64,000 nucleotides of DNA, taken from Salegentibacter sp. Hel_I_6. GTDB lineage: Bacteria; Bacteroidota; Bacteroidia; Flavobacteriales; Flavobacteriaceae. Position numbers and translations under genes: made by a program. The notes beneath the pieces are model-generated. The model searched no databases, was not told the DNA's origin, and saw only the letters and a list, made by a program, of their open reading frames with translations. Numbering within the stretch: position 1 is the stretch's first letter; every line of letters starts with the position of its first letter. Below are positions 43,844 to 52,385 of the stretch, in pieces. The stretch is from NCBI RefSeq assembly GCF_000745315.1, contig NZ_JQNQ01000001.1:310001-374000 (forward strand). Direction: 5' to 3'.

Positions 43844-45307
43844 TTAGAGTAAAGGTGCCCATAATCTTGCAAGCGCTTCTCTTAGTTTTTCTAAAGCTGG
43901 TCTTTGCACCCATTCATTAAGGTTTAATTCAGTAGTTTCTTTTAGGTCCTCCCGGTAAACGGCAGTCATTTCATTTGCAACTTCACTGTCATATAAAAAA
44001 GCATTGATTTCAAAGTTGATATCAAAACTACGATTATCGAGGTTACAGGAACCAATACTGGTTAATACACCATCTACTACCATAGTCTTGGCGTGAACCA
44101 TTCCTTTATGATAATGAAAAACCTGTACTCCAGATTCCAGCAATTTCTCGATATATGAATTGGTAGCATAACGTGCAATTACCGAATCTCCTTTTTCGGG
44201 AATAATTATTTTCACCTCTACTCCTATCCTACTCGCCATACATAATGCGGTTAGAATTTGATTATTTGGAATAAAATATGGCGTGGTGATATAAATGTAT
44301 TTATCAGCAGTATTTATGGCTGTTAGAATAGCTTCCATAATATTTTGCCAATCGGTATCGGGCCCGCTGGCAGCAATTTGCACCGCAGTTCTTTCAGGAA
44401 TATCTATTTTAGGAAAGAAATTCTCCTCAATTTTAAGTTCTTTTCCACTAATAAAATTGAAATTCAATAGAAATTGGGCCTGTAAGGATTTTACAGCGTG
44501 GCCCATAATTCGTAAATGAGTATCCCTCCAGAACAGTTTTTCTTTAGGATTTTCTTCAAAATTCACATATTCATCGCAAATATTAATTCCGCCAATAAAT
44601 CCAATATTCCCATCAATAATGGCCATTTTTCTATGGTTCCGGTAATTTAGTTTTCGAGTTAAGTTTGGGAACCAAACCGGCATAAATGGATAAACCTCAA
44701 TACCACAGGATTTCATTTTTTTTACCGCTTTAGAGGAAAGTCTGCTAGCTACATAATCATAACTTACCCGCACTTTCACCCCTTCTTCAGCCTTTTCACA
44801 AAGCAATAAAATGAGTCGGTTTCCTATTCTGCCGCTATTAATGATGTAGTACTCAATATGGATATGGTGTTTAGCTCTTTTAATATCTTCAAATAAAGCC
44901 TCAAATTTATTTTCACCATTTATAAGGACTTTAACTTTGTTTTTAAAAGTGACCGGTTTCTTCTGGTTATTTTGAAGTAAACTAACCAGTTTAATCTTTT
45001 GCGCTATCTCATCCTTTTTTTTATCTATAAGGTCCTGCTCATTGAGCATAAGTTTATCTTCCCAATGCTGGATAATCTTTTGGTCGTATAATTTTTTTCG
45101 ATTAAATAATTTGCTTTTCCTGAATTCCTGGGCAAAAAAATAATAGACCAAAAGACCGATAACCGGTAAAACGAAAAGTGCAAAAATTAGAGAAATACTT
45201 TTTACGGGTTCCCTATAATGCATCAATTCATAACCTGCCGTTATAAAAACGACAAGGAAATTGGCAGATAGTAATATCCACCAAATATTATCCAGGAAGA
45301 AGTTCAT
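43844..45307 (-). CDS. Cardiolipin synthase-like phospholipase D family enzyme
   Basis: 487 residues. Two N-terminal membrane helices (PLDc_N domain: IWWILLSANFLVVFITAGYE, SLIFALFVLPVIGLLVYYF), then two HKD domains with YRNHRKMAIIDG...GFIGGIN and YHKGMVHAKTMVVDG...GSCNLDNRS. This is the bacterial ClsA layout, condensing two phosphatidylglycerols to cardiolipin at the inner membrane. It starts directly after the stop of the lytic transglycosylase gene (no gap). Confidence 0.94.
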   Translation of the reverse strand: MNFFLDNIWWILLSANFLVVFITAGYELMHYREPVKSISLIFALFVLPVIGLLVYYFFAQEFRKSKLFNRKKLYDQKIIQHWEDKLMLNEQDLIDKKKDEIAQKIKLVSLLQNNQKKPVTFKNKVKVLINGENKFEALFEDIKRAKHHIHIEYYIINSGRIGNRLILLLCEKAEEGVKVRVSYDYVASRLSSKAVKKMKSCGIEVYPFMPVWFPNLTRKLNYRNHRKMAIIDGNIGFIGGINICDEYVNFEENPKEKLFWRDTHLRIMGHAVKSLQAQFLLNFNFISGKELKIEENFFPKIDIPERTAVQIAASGPDTDWQNIMEAILTAINTADKYIYITTPYFIPNNQILTALCMASRIGVEVKIIIPEKGDSVIARYATNSYIEKLLESGVQVFHYHKGMVHAKTMVVDGVLTSIGSCNLDNRSFDINFEINAFLYDSEVANEMTAVYREDLKETTELNLNEWVQRPALEKLREALARLWAPLL

Positions 45308-46258
45308 TTATTTAACAGCGGTATAAATATTCTCTTCAGGAATCTTAATTTCATATTCCCTTCTGGAAGCGTTAATTAGATGTGCTTCTCTAAGCCATGG
45401 GTTATGAATTTTCAAGATCTTATAATTGATATTAAACTGCTTCGCAAAATCGGCAAAATCCTTTACTACCGTATCTACTTTAACAACTTTGGTTGGAATT
45501 GGTTTGTAAAGATGTTTTTCTTCAAAATTAAACCCGTATTCTTCTGGATTATTCAAAATCTCTTTGATTGCCAGAATCCTAAACATATATCTCCCGGTTT
45601 CTTCTCCAAGTAATAATTCATAATAATCATTTACTTTTTGACGTTCCAGTTGTCTTTCTACACCTCTATTTCCTGCATTGTAAGCAGCGGCGGCCATCGT
45701 CCAGCTGCCAAATTTTGCTTTGGATTTTTTAAGATAATCGGCTGCTACTCGTGTTGATTTTTCAATATGATAACGTTCATCTACATTATCATTTATTTCC
45801 AAACCATAATCTTTTCCCGTGCCTTCCATAATTTGCCAAAAACCTTTTGCCCCTGCAGGAGAAACGGCCTGTGTTAATCCGCTTTCTATAACCGCTAGAT
45901 ATTTAAAATCGTTAGGTACGCCTTCTTGTTCTAAGATAGGTTCAATTATTGGGAAATATTTATGGGCGCGCTTTATTAAAAGCAAAGCATTAGACTGCCA
46001 ATAGGTATTCACCAGTAATTCCCTATCCATTCTTTCATAAATATCCGGATCTTCAATTGGAACTTCTTCACCTGCAAAATTTATATTTTCAGGCATCGGT
46101 AACGCATAAATGTTATAGTCTTTAACCGGGCGATCTTTATTAGAAGATTCCGCAGATTGCTCAACACCTGCATCAGGTGATTGTTGTGTTGCCTGTATAC
46201 TTATAAATACAATAGCAAAAAAACCAATTATTATAAGGGCCGATTTTAAGATTTTCAT
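45308..46258 (-). CDS. Lytic murein transglycosylase (MltD-like)
   Basis: 316 residues; N-terminal membrane helix or uncleaved signal (SALIIIGFFAIVFISIQA). The SLT domain (~110-240) has KYLAVIESGLTQAVSPAGA with the catalytic Glu, GFWQIMEGTGKDYGL and AAAYNAGNRG. The ~60-residue C terminus (FADFAKQFNINYKILKIHNP) looks like a degenerate LysM-type module. It cleaves peptidoglycan glycan strands to 1,6-anhydro products. Co-transcribed with the cardiolipin synthase-like gene. Confidence 0.92.
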   Translation of the reverse strand: MKILKSALIIIGFFAIVFISIQATQQSPDAGVEQSAESSNKDRPVKDYNIYALPMPENINFAGEEVPIEDPDIYERMDRELLVNTYWQSNALLLIKRAHKYFPIIEPILEQEGVPNDFKYLAVIESGLTQAVSPAGAKGFWQIMEGTGKDYGLEINDNVDERYHIEKSTRVAADYLKKSKAKFGSWTMAAAAYNAGNRGVERQLERQKVNDYYELLLGEETGRYMFRILAIKEILNNPEEYGFNFEEKHLYKPIPTKVVKVDTVVKDFADFAKQFNINYKILKIHNPWLREAHLINASRREYEIKIPEENIYTAVK

Positions 46259-46329
46259 ATTTTTTATTTCATTTTTTATTCTTCATCTGTAATTGGCATA
46301 AGAATCATGCACAATGAATCGATGTTAAA

Positions 46330-47025
46330 TTATTCCTTTATTTTTTCCTGCATTTTCCCGGAAAGAATAATTTCAGGAAGATACTTATTAAACCAACGGT
46401 ATCTATTTAAAATCATTATATGCGTACCGTTTTTTACCGTAATACATTCGGGAATATACTTTATAGGAAAAATTTCATCTTTATCACCGTGAATATGAAT
46501 TATTCCTTGCTGGGCCTTCGCGCAATTCCACAAAACCATATTTTCTATAGCCCAATTTAAATAACGCTGATTTCTAACTGAAAGGTATTGCCTGTAAAGT
46601 TTTGCTCTTTTTTTAATAAAATCGCCTACTGCTATCTTCTCAAAGTGATCTACATAATCCAGCAGACTCGTGGGAATTAATTTAAACAAACCTGTACTTG
46701 CAGCGTAACGCATGCGCCTTGGCAATTCTCCTCTACACTTCACGCTAGAAATTATAATTAACCTTTTTAAATTAAGGTTCTTTGCCATTTCCTGCACAAT
46801 AATCCCGCCAAATGAAACACCAATTAAAACTGCATTATCATGTTTTATGTACTTATTCATTCTAGCTGCGTAGCTTTTTAAGCTTTCATTCGCTTTTGGA
46901 ATCATCCACTCTAAAAAATGCATTTTAAAACGTTCTTCCGGAAGTTTTATGAACTCAAAAATAGAAGAATTCGCAGCCATTCCCGGCATAAAATAAACAT
47001 GAATTAGCTGATTTTCTTCATTCAT
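46330..47025 (-). CDS. Alpha/beta hydrolase
   Basis: 231 residues from the ATG at 47025 (an upstream ATG at 47049 adds eight residues). Fold markers: VYFMPGMAANSSIF oxyanion region, nucleophile elbow GVSFGG (Ser), IIHIHGDKDEIFP with the acid Asp and VKNGTHIMI with the catalytic His. There is no signal peptide, so it is cytosolic. Substrate unknown. Confidence 0.85.
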   Translation of the reverse strand: MNEENQLIHVYFMPGMAANSSIFEFIKLPEERFKMHFLEWMIPKANESLKSYAARMNKYIKHDNAVLIGVSFGGIIVQEMAKNLNLKRLIIISSVKCRGELPRRMRYAASTGLFKLIPTSLLDYVDHFEKIAVGDFIKKRAKLYRQYLSVRNQRYLNWAIENMVLWNCAKAQQGIIHIHGDKDEIFPIKYIPECITVKNGTHIMILNRYRWFNKYLPEIILSGKMQEKIKE

Positions 47026-47049
47026 TTTTAACAAGTATATAACACTCAA

Positions 47050-47398
47050 AATTGGCTTAAAGCCGTAATTTTAATAATTAAGTGAGTTTGAAATGTACAG
47101 ACACAAGTGTCGATTTGTTGATGAAATTCCAGCTTTATTTTTTATAATTTAAACCTTAGACAGCTGGATTACTTATCAAAATTACTGCTATTTATTTGGC
47201 TTTCACAACCGAAAGATTAAAAATAATGGAGAATTTTTTAAAGCCTGTTTATTTTTTGATTACTGTTAATAATTCAGCTTTCCGGGCTTTAATTACTTAC
47301 CTTTACAATAATCCACCAAAGAATAAATTATCACCTAATTACAATCGTATTGAACGATTTAATGTTTCGCCTTAAAGGCTTTTAACTGAAAAAGAGAA
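47050..47398. other. Intergenic region, no gene seen
   Basis: 349 bp of AT-rich sequence with stops in all frames. The minus strand holds TTG (47208-47206), a 21-bp spacer and TAATTTTG (47184-47177), a possible promoter for the alpha/beta hydrolase with a long leader. Near the plus-strand gene only the imperfect TACCTTTA is visible. I found no RNA motif. Confidence 0.5.
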
Positions 47399-47704
47399 AT
47401 GATGAATGCCGAAGAAATTTTAATTACCGATAACGAGTTCTTAAGACAATTTGAAACTACGATTAACGAGCAACTGGCCACAATAGAATATGCACAACAG
47501 GAACGAAAAATTTTTCTAACAAAAGTTTTTATGCCTGAAGCCTTAAAAGAAGAAGGCTATATGGATATTTTTATTGAAGCTGTTTTAGAAGAAATAAAAG
47601 AGCGAAATACCCGGGTAATGCCCACCAGTCCTGACGTCGTGAAATTCATGCGGAAAAATAGGAGGAAATATAAAGATCTCTTACCAGTAGGAATCAATAT
47701 TTAA
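47399..47704 (+). CDS. Hypothetical 101-residue protein
   Basis: No family recognised. Highly charged, no signal or membrane helix, mostly helical. Features: FLRQFETTINEQLATIEYAQ (amphipathic helix), FMPEALKEEGYMDIFIEAVL and a basic RKNRRKYKDLLPVGINI tail. The frame is open, the codon use is like the neighbours, and its end overlaps the convergent mtaB by 4 bp, which supports a real gene. The QFETTINEQLATIEY segment vaguely suggests a small GNAT-associated protein, not enough for a call. Confidence 0.65.
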   Translation: MMNAEEILITDNEFLRQFETTINEQLATIEYAQQERKIFLTKVFMPEALKEEGYMDIFIEAVLEEIKERNTRVMPTSPDVVKFMRKNRRKYKDLLPVGINI

Positions 47705-49032
47705 ACCGCTATTTTTTCTGAAGCAAATTCAAACCTAAGCATACCGTCTTCATCTATGGAAGTTAATTCTATTTGATGAAGGGTGTTTACCAGTCCCGGA
47801 TCCCAGGGTGCTTTTACTTTTACATAGTTTTCCGTAAACCCGTGGATATAACCTTCTTTATTTTCACCTTCAAAAAGCACGGTACAGGTATTGCCTAACT
47901 GACTTTCGTAAAACGCCCTTCTCTTTTTAGCTGAAAGACCACGTAGCATTTTGCTTCGTTTCTTTCTTACTTTAGTAGGTACCACACCGTCCATCTCTGC
48001 AGCAGGTGTATTATCCCGTTCAGAATAGGTGAAAACGTGCAGGTAAGAAATATCAAGCTCGTTCAGGTAATTATAGGTTTGCAGAAAATGCTCTTCGGTT
48101 TCACCGGGAAAACCAACAATTACATCAACCCCAATACAGGCATTTGGCATTACCTGTTTAATTTGCTCTACCCTATTGGTATAAAGTGAAGTCATATAGC
48201 GACGCTTCATCAATTTAAGTAAGTCGTCACTTCCACTTTGCAATGGGATATGAAAATGAGGTACAAACGTACTACTTTGAGCAACAAAATCTATGGTTTC
48301 GTTTTTTAGCAAATTTGGTTCAATAGAAGAAATCCTTAAACGTTCAATTCCGTCTACCTCATCTAATGCTTTCACTAAATCAAGAAAAGTATGTTCGTGT
48401 TTTTTATTCCCGAATTCTCCTTTTCCATAATCGCCAATGTTTACTCCGGTAAGCACGATTTCCTTAATCCCTTTTTCTGAAATTTCAGCGGCATTATTCA
48501 ACACATTATCCAATTTATCGCTTCGGGAAATTCCACGCGCTAACGGAATAGTACAATAAGTACATTTATAATCACAGCCATCCTGGACTTTTAAAAATGC
48601 ACGAGTCCTGTCTCCAATCGAATAAGCACCTACATAAAAGTCGGCTTCGTTGATTTCGCAGGAGTGAACTTCGCCCATTTCGTTTTTAGATAGGTCGTTA
48701 AGGTAATCGGTGATCTTAAATTTCTCAGTGGCACCTAAAACTAAATCCACACCATCTACATCGGCAAGTTCTTCTGGTTTTAGTTGAGCATAACAGCCTA
48801 CCGCAATCACAAATGCATCTTCGTTCACTTTTTGCGCTTGTTTTACAATGGTTTTAAAGCGTTTGTCTGCATTTTCAGTAACCGAACAGGTGTTTATCAC
48901 ATAGATATCAGCTTCTTCAGAGAATTCCACACGTTTAAAACCTTCATCTTTAAAAGATCTTGCAATGGTAGAAGTTTCTGAAAAATTGAGTTTACAACCC
49001 AAGGTATAAAATGCGACCTTCTTAGTATTCAT
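47701..49032 (-). CDS. mtaB: tRNA (ms2t6A37) methylthiotransferase MtaB
   Basis: 443 residues. An N-terminal UPF0004 domain carries three cluster cysteines (TLGCKLNFSET, INTCSVTENADKR, AVGCYAQLKP). A radical-SAM domain follows with CDYKCTYCTIPLARG (CxxxCxxC), then a C-terminal TRAM domain. It adds a methylthio group to t6A at position 37 of ANN-decoding tRNAs. The GCKLN start separates MtaB from MiaB (GCQMN) and RimO. Single-gene unit; a TATCTTTG element at 49083-49076 may be its -7 box. Confidence 0.94.
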   Translation of the reverse strand: MNTKKVAFYTLGCKLNFSETSTIARSFKDEGFKRVEFSEEADIYVINTCSVTENADKRFKTIVKQAQKVNEDAFVIAVGCYAQLKPEELADVDGVDLVLGATEKFKITDYLNDLSKNEMGEVHSCEINEADFYVGAYSIGDRTRAFLKVQDGCDYKCTYCTIPLARGISRSDKLDNVLNNAAEISEKGIKEIVLTGVNIGDYGKGEFGNKKHEHTFLDLVKALDEVDGIERLRISSIEPNLLKNETIDFVAQSSTFVPHFHIPLQSGSDDLLKLMKRRYMTSLYTNRVEQIKQVMPNACIGVDVIVGFPGETEEHFLQTYNYLNELDISYLHVFTYSERDNTPAAEMDGVVPTKVRKKRSKMLRGLSAKKRRAFYESQLGNTCTVLFEGENKEGYIHGFTENYVKVKAPWDPGLVNTLHQIELTSIDEDGMLRFEFASEKIAV

Positions 49033-49075
49033 ACACCTGCCTGTTTCTGTAGAAGTTAAACGATTTTTAGGGCTG

Positions 49076-49083
49076 CAAAGATA
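49076..49083 (-). promoter_or_regulatory. -7 element TATCTTTG upstream of mtaB
   Basis: Minus-strand TATCTTTG 43 bp before the mtaB start; no TTG at 17-23 bp. Confidence 0.4.
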
Positions 49084-49120
49084 CCAACAATTATTGTTTT
49101 AGGAAAACATTGTTTTGATT

Positions 49121-49204
49121 TCGGTTCTCGGTTCTCGGTTCTCAGTTCTCAGTTCTCAGTTCTCAGTTGTCAGTTGTCAGTTGTCAGTTATCGGTTATCG
49201 GTTT
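49121..49204. repeat. Heptamer tandem repeat, 12 units
   Basis: Twelve 7-bp units in phase: TCGGTTC x3, TCAGTTC x3, TCAGTTG x3, then TCAGTTA, TCGGTTA, TCGGTTT. Variants are grouped in blocks rather than scattered, as expected if units duplicate next to each other by slippage. About 90 bp upstream of mtaB. Confidence 0.9.
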
Positions 49205-49212
49205 TTGGTTAA

Positions 49213-49336
49213 GTCGTTATTGCGAGGAGGCGATAGCCGACGTTGCATTCTGTACTTGAATAATTCTGTTTTTTTGATAGAATCGCTTCAAAACAAAAGA
49301 TTGCTTCTTCAGATTATCATGGGATCGCAATAACGA
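49213..49336. repeat. Intergenic palindromic element CGTTATTGCGAGG, copy 1
   Basis: Bounded by TCGTTATTGCGA and its reverse complement TCGCAATAACGA, 124 bp overall. The left part GCGAGGAGGCGATAGCCGAC is identical to that of the copy at 49348. Non-coding. Confidence 0.65.
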
Positions 49337-49347
49337 AAAAAACACCA

Positions 49348-49475
49348 CGTCATTGCGAGGAGGCGATAGCCGACGTGGCAAGCTGTGCTTGAATTTTCAG
49401 CTCAAGTTCAGGTTCAAACAGGCTAGATCCCCGATGAAAAATCGCGGCAAGCTCTGAAACCAGTTCAGAATGACG
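49348..49475. repeat. Intergenic palindromic element CGTCATTGCGAGG, copy 2
   Basis: Starts CGTCATTGCGAGGAGGCGAT and ends TTCAGAATGACG; GGCAAGCT near the left is repeated as GGCAAGCTCTGAAACC near the right. 128 bp, similar in size to copy 1. A shorter relative lies at 20764-20802. Confidence 0.6.
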
Positions 49476-49542
49476 TTTAGAACAATAACATTAAACTAAA
49501 GATTGCCGCGCTCGTGCCTCGCTCGCAACGAAGGTAAAAACA

Positions 49543-49992
49543 CTAAACTTCTACCGAAGTAATTACAACCTCAGCTTCCAGTATAATTTTACTTTTTATA
49601 GAGTTGGAAATCAAACAGGCTTTTTCGCTCTTTTCTATGATGCGTTTTGCTCTATCAATATTATTTTCGTCGGAAATTTCCAAAACTGGTTTCAGTATAA
49701 TTTCCGTCATTTGCAATTTGCCTTCAACTTTATTCAGTTTTCCAATTGCTTTGGATTTAAAACTGATAAAGTCCAGTTTAGAATTTTCAGCAATAGCCAG
49801 AAAAGTCGTCATTAAACAGCTTTCTACCGCGGCAACCAGAAAATGTTCAGGAGACCAAATGTTGGGTATTCCTTTTGGAAAATCCGGCGGAGTTGCTGTT
49901 TCAATAGTATCGGTTAATTCTGGAGAACTTACTACTCCTTTTCGGTCTTCTTTCCAGGTTAGGTCTACCTGGTATTCGTGTTTATCTGCCAT
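49543..49992 (-). CDS. OsmC/Ohr-family protein
   Basis: 149 residues. YQVDLTWKEDRKGVVSS at the N terminus, SPEHFLVAAVESCLMTTFLAIAENSKL with the first reactive Cys in a helix, and SEKACLISNSIKS with the second. These two cysteines in an intertwined dimer reduce organic hydroperoxides. The sequence is closer to the OsmC/YhfA type than to Ohr. Cytosolic; single-gene unit. Confidence 0.92.
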   Translation of the reverse strand: MADKHEYQVDLTWKEDRKGVVSSPELTDTIETATPPDFPKGIPNIWSPEHFLVAAVESCLMTTFLAIAENSKLDFISFKSKAIGKLNKVEGKLQMTEIILKPVLEISDENNIDRAKRIIEKSEKACLISNSIKSKIILEAEVVITSVEV

Positions 49993-50089
49993 AACTCTGT
50001 ATTTTTAAGCCCAATTGGGGATTTTTATTTACAAAGAAACAGCCATTTAGAACTAAAAAATATGACTCAGGTCAGCTTCGGGAAAAACT

Positions 50090-51238
50090 TCAGGATTCAA
50101 TAAATTCCTTAAGTGTATTCACCACGTAATCCAGCTCTTCCTTCGTATTAAATCGGGAAAATGAGAAACGCACCGATGGTTTTTTAAGATCTTCCTCTTC
50201 TAAAAATGCATTTAAAACGTGAGAAGCTTTATCACTACCGCTTTGGCAGGCGCTACCTTTAGAACAGGCAATTCCTTTTAAATCTAACTGAAATAAAAGC
50301 ATTAAAGCTTTATCTGCAGGCACCGGCAAACATACATTTACGAGGGTGTAGGTGCTTTTTTCCAAATCGGAACAATCTCCGTTAAATTTCACTCCGGGAA
50401 TTTCAGCTTTTAATTTTGAAATAAAATGCGCCTTCAAATCGGCGATATACGCTTTTTCTTCGGCTAAATTATCTAAAGATAGTTTTAAAGCCTCTTCCAA
50501 TCCTACAATATTATGAACTCCTTCGGTACCGGCACGATGGCCACGCTCCTGCTCTCCTCCAAAAATAAGTGGCTTTAATCCGCTATTTTTTCTAATAAAC
50601 GCAAATCCTACTCCTTTTGGGCCGTGGAATTTATGTGCGCTAACTGCAGTAAAATCTACCGGAATTTCACTAAAATCAAGATCATAATGTCCCACCGATT
50701 GCACACAGTCTGAATGAAAAAGAGCATTATATTCTTTACAAAGTTTCCCTACCTTTTTAATATCCAGTTTATTCCCAATTTCGTTATTCACGTGCATCAG
50801 GCTAACGAGTGTTTTTTTAGCAGAAGTTTTCAGTAATTCTTCTAAATGATCCTCTTTTACATTTCCGCAGGAATCAAGATCAACATATACCACCTCAACA
50901 TCAAAACAATCCTCAAGCTGCTCTACGGTATATAAAACCGCGTGGTGCTCTATTTTGGAAGTAATAATTCTTTTTACACCAAGATCACGAACGGCAGAAT
51001 TTAAAGCTAGATTATCGGCTTCGGTTCCACCAGAGGTGAAAACAATTTCTGAAGCTTTTACATTTAAATAACCGGCAACAGTCTTACGTGCCTGCTCTAT
51101 TAAAGACTTAGCAGATCTCCCAAAAGAATGGGTTGAAGAAGGATTTCCATAAACCTCCTTCATTACAGAGGTCATTCGGGTTATAACTTCGTCACGCATT
51201 TGCGTGGTTGCGGCAGAATCGAGGTATACATTTTTCAT
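50090..51238 (-). CDS. Cysteine desulfurase (IscS/NifS-type)
   Basis: 382-residue PLP enzyme. MKNVYLDSAATTQMR at the start, FTSGGTEADNLALNSAV, then the PLP lysine in AVSAHKFHGPKGVGF and the catalytic cysteine loop in ACSKGSACQSGSDKASHVL. It converts cysteine to alanine and a protein persulfide for Fe-S clusters and tRNA thiolation. No isc/suf partners lie adjacent, so it may serve tRNA modification or act generally. A TAATTTTG element just upstream (51251-51244) fits a -7 box. Confidence 0.94.
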   Translation of the reverse strand: MKNVYLDSAATTQMRDEVITRMTSVMKEVYGNPSSTHSFGRSAKSLIEQARKTVAGYLNVKASEIVFTSGGTEADNLALNSAVRDLGVKRIITSKIEHHAVLYTVEQLEDCFDVEVVYVDLDSCGNVKEDHLEELLKTSAKKTLVSLMHVNNEIGNKLDIKKVGKLCKEYNALFHSDCVQSVGHYDLDFSEIPVDFTAVSAHKFHGPKGVGFAFIRKNSGLKPLIFGGEQERGHRAGTEGVHNIVGLEEALKLSLDNLAEEKAYIADLKAHFISKLKAEIPGVKFNGDCSDLEKSTYTLVNVCLPVPADKALMLLFQLDLKGIACSKGSACQSGSDKASHVLNAFLEEEDLKKPSVRFSFSRFNTKEELDYVVNTLKEFIES

Positions 51239-51243
51239 CGCTG

Positions 51244-51251
51244 CAAAATTA
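51244..51251 (-). promoter_or_regulatory. -7 element TAATTTTG upstream of cysteine desulfurase
   Basis: Minus-strand match to TAnnTTTG 5 bp before the ATG at 51238; it would give an almost leaderless transcript. No TTG partner found. Confidence 0.35.
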
Positions 51252-51302
51252 AACGAAATAAAATTATTTAAAAGAACCTACCCTAAAAATCCTGAATTCC
51301 GC

Positions 51303-51310
51303 TATTTTTG
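51303..51310 (+). promoter_or_regulatory. -7 element TATTTTTG upstream of the 51339 lipoprotein
   Basis: TATTTTTG ends 28 bp before the ATG at 51339; no TTG at the standard distance. Confidence 0.4.
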
Positions 51311-51338
51311 TTTCAGTTTTGAATATATTCTCACACCT

Positions 51339-52385
51339 ATGAAAAAGATCCTTGCTGCACTATTAATTTCTTTTGGCCTTTATTCCTGTGACGATGGCGA
51401 TATTACTGTGACCAGTTTTGATTTTGAAGATAGCACCCTTCAGCTTTGCGAAATTGGCAACAGAAAAGTGCTGTGGGCTGTAAATAATGGTGATGTTTTT
51501 GAATCTATGTCTTTAGAATTAGAGGATAGTAGATTAAATGACACATTAACTCAAAGAATTTTAACCCGTGGCATTACAGATGAAGATCTAGAGATTGAGC
51601 TTTCAGAAACAGGAAATAAATTGATTTATAGAATCTATGATGATGAAATAACCGGAAGGGAATATTTTTGCCAGGGTGTGCCACCGGGTTCCCCCAGGGT
51701 TTTAGAAGAATATGTATCTCAAGGAGGCATTGTAATAATAAGCACGACCTATAATGACCTTGCTTTTGAAAATGACGCCGATGGTGATGGTTTAGAAAAT
51801 GGTGAAGAAGGTTTTGATCCCAACGGTGGTAATCATTTAGACACTGATGGCGATGGAATTCCTGATTATTTAGATAAGGATGATGATAATGATAATATAC
51901 CTACAAGAGCTGAAACAGGTGCCAATCCTGGCGAACCTACAACAGAAGAAGGTTTTCTTGATACAGATGAAGATGGAATCCCTGATTATTTAGATCCAGA
52001 TGATGATGGTGATGGTGTTTTAACCCGGCATGAGGTAAGACAGTCTGATGTAGAAGAAGGAAATATTGATCCAAATTCATTGTCCACTTCTGAAGATGGA
52101 ACACCAAATTATTTAGTAGAAGAACTTCAAACCCCTTCCTTTGAACACAACCTTCAATTAGATCACGGTATTAATAGAGCATACCGTTCTTCTATTCAAT
52201 TCCGGGATTTAGATTTAGCGCCTAGTGACGGGAGGGAATTAAACATTCGCTATGATTCCTATAATTGGGGAAGATATGTGTCTGACCCGGTTCCATTCCC
52301 CCAGTTAACCAACCAACAACAAGAAATTGAGGATGAAGAAAACGAAAATGAAGAAGATGAGGATGAAACTAATACAGAAGATTAG
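51339..52385 (+). CDS. Lipoprotein with calcium-binding (TSP type-3/EF-hand-like) repeats
   Basis: 348 residues from the ATG at 51339, chosen because MKKILAALLISFGLYSC is a proper lipoprotein signal (Cys17); the frame runs further upstream without it. Residues ~140-265 contain DADGDGLENGEE, DTDGDGIPDYLDKDDDND, DTDEDGIPDYLDPDDDGDG: repeated Asp-rich calcium loops. The C terminus is very acidic (QEIEDEENENEEDEDE). Probably a surface protein stabilised by calcium; function unknown. It overlaps the convergent Smr gene by 4 bp. Confidence 0.85.
   Translation: MKKILAALLISFGLYSCDDGDITVTSFDFEDSTLQLCEIGNRKVLWAVNNGDVFESMSLELEDSRLNDTLTQRILTRGITDEDLEIELSETGNKLIYRIYDDEITGREYFCQGVPPGSPRVLEEYVSQGGIVIISTTYNDLAFENDADGDGLENGEEGFDPNGGNHLDTDGDGIPDYLDKDDDNDNIPTRAETGANPGEPTTEEGFLDTDEDGIPDYLDPDDDGDGVLTRHEVRQSDVEEGNIDPNSLSTSEDGTPNYLVEELQTPSFEHNLQLDHGINRAYRSSIQFRDLDLAPSDGRELNIRYDSYNWGRYVSDPVPFPQLTNQQQEIEDEENENEEDEDETNTED

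Larger units (their letters stand above)
49033..49542. other. Repeat-rich intergenic region, no credible gene
   Basis: 510 bp containing a 12-unit heptamer array, two ~125-bp elements bounded by inverted ends, and a GATTGCCGCGCTCGTGCCTC remnant at 49501-49520. A 72-residue open frame across the array is a product of the repeat periodicity and lacks any protein-like feature. Confidence 0.8.

Noticed and set aside
49115..49333. 72-residue plus-strand open frame over the heptamer array
   Set aside because: The translation only reflects the 7-bp repeat and the following intergenic elements; there is no start context or fold signal.
49121..49475. Possible CRISPR-like array
   Set aside because: Units are contiguous heptamers without spacers, the adjacent larger repeats are only two copies, and no cas gene is in the window.
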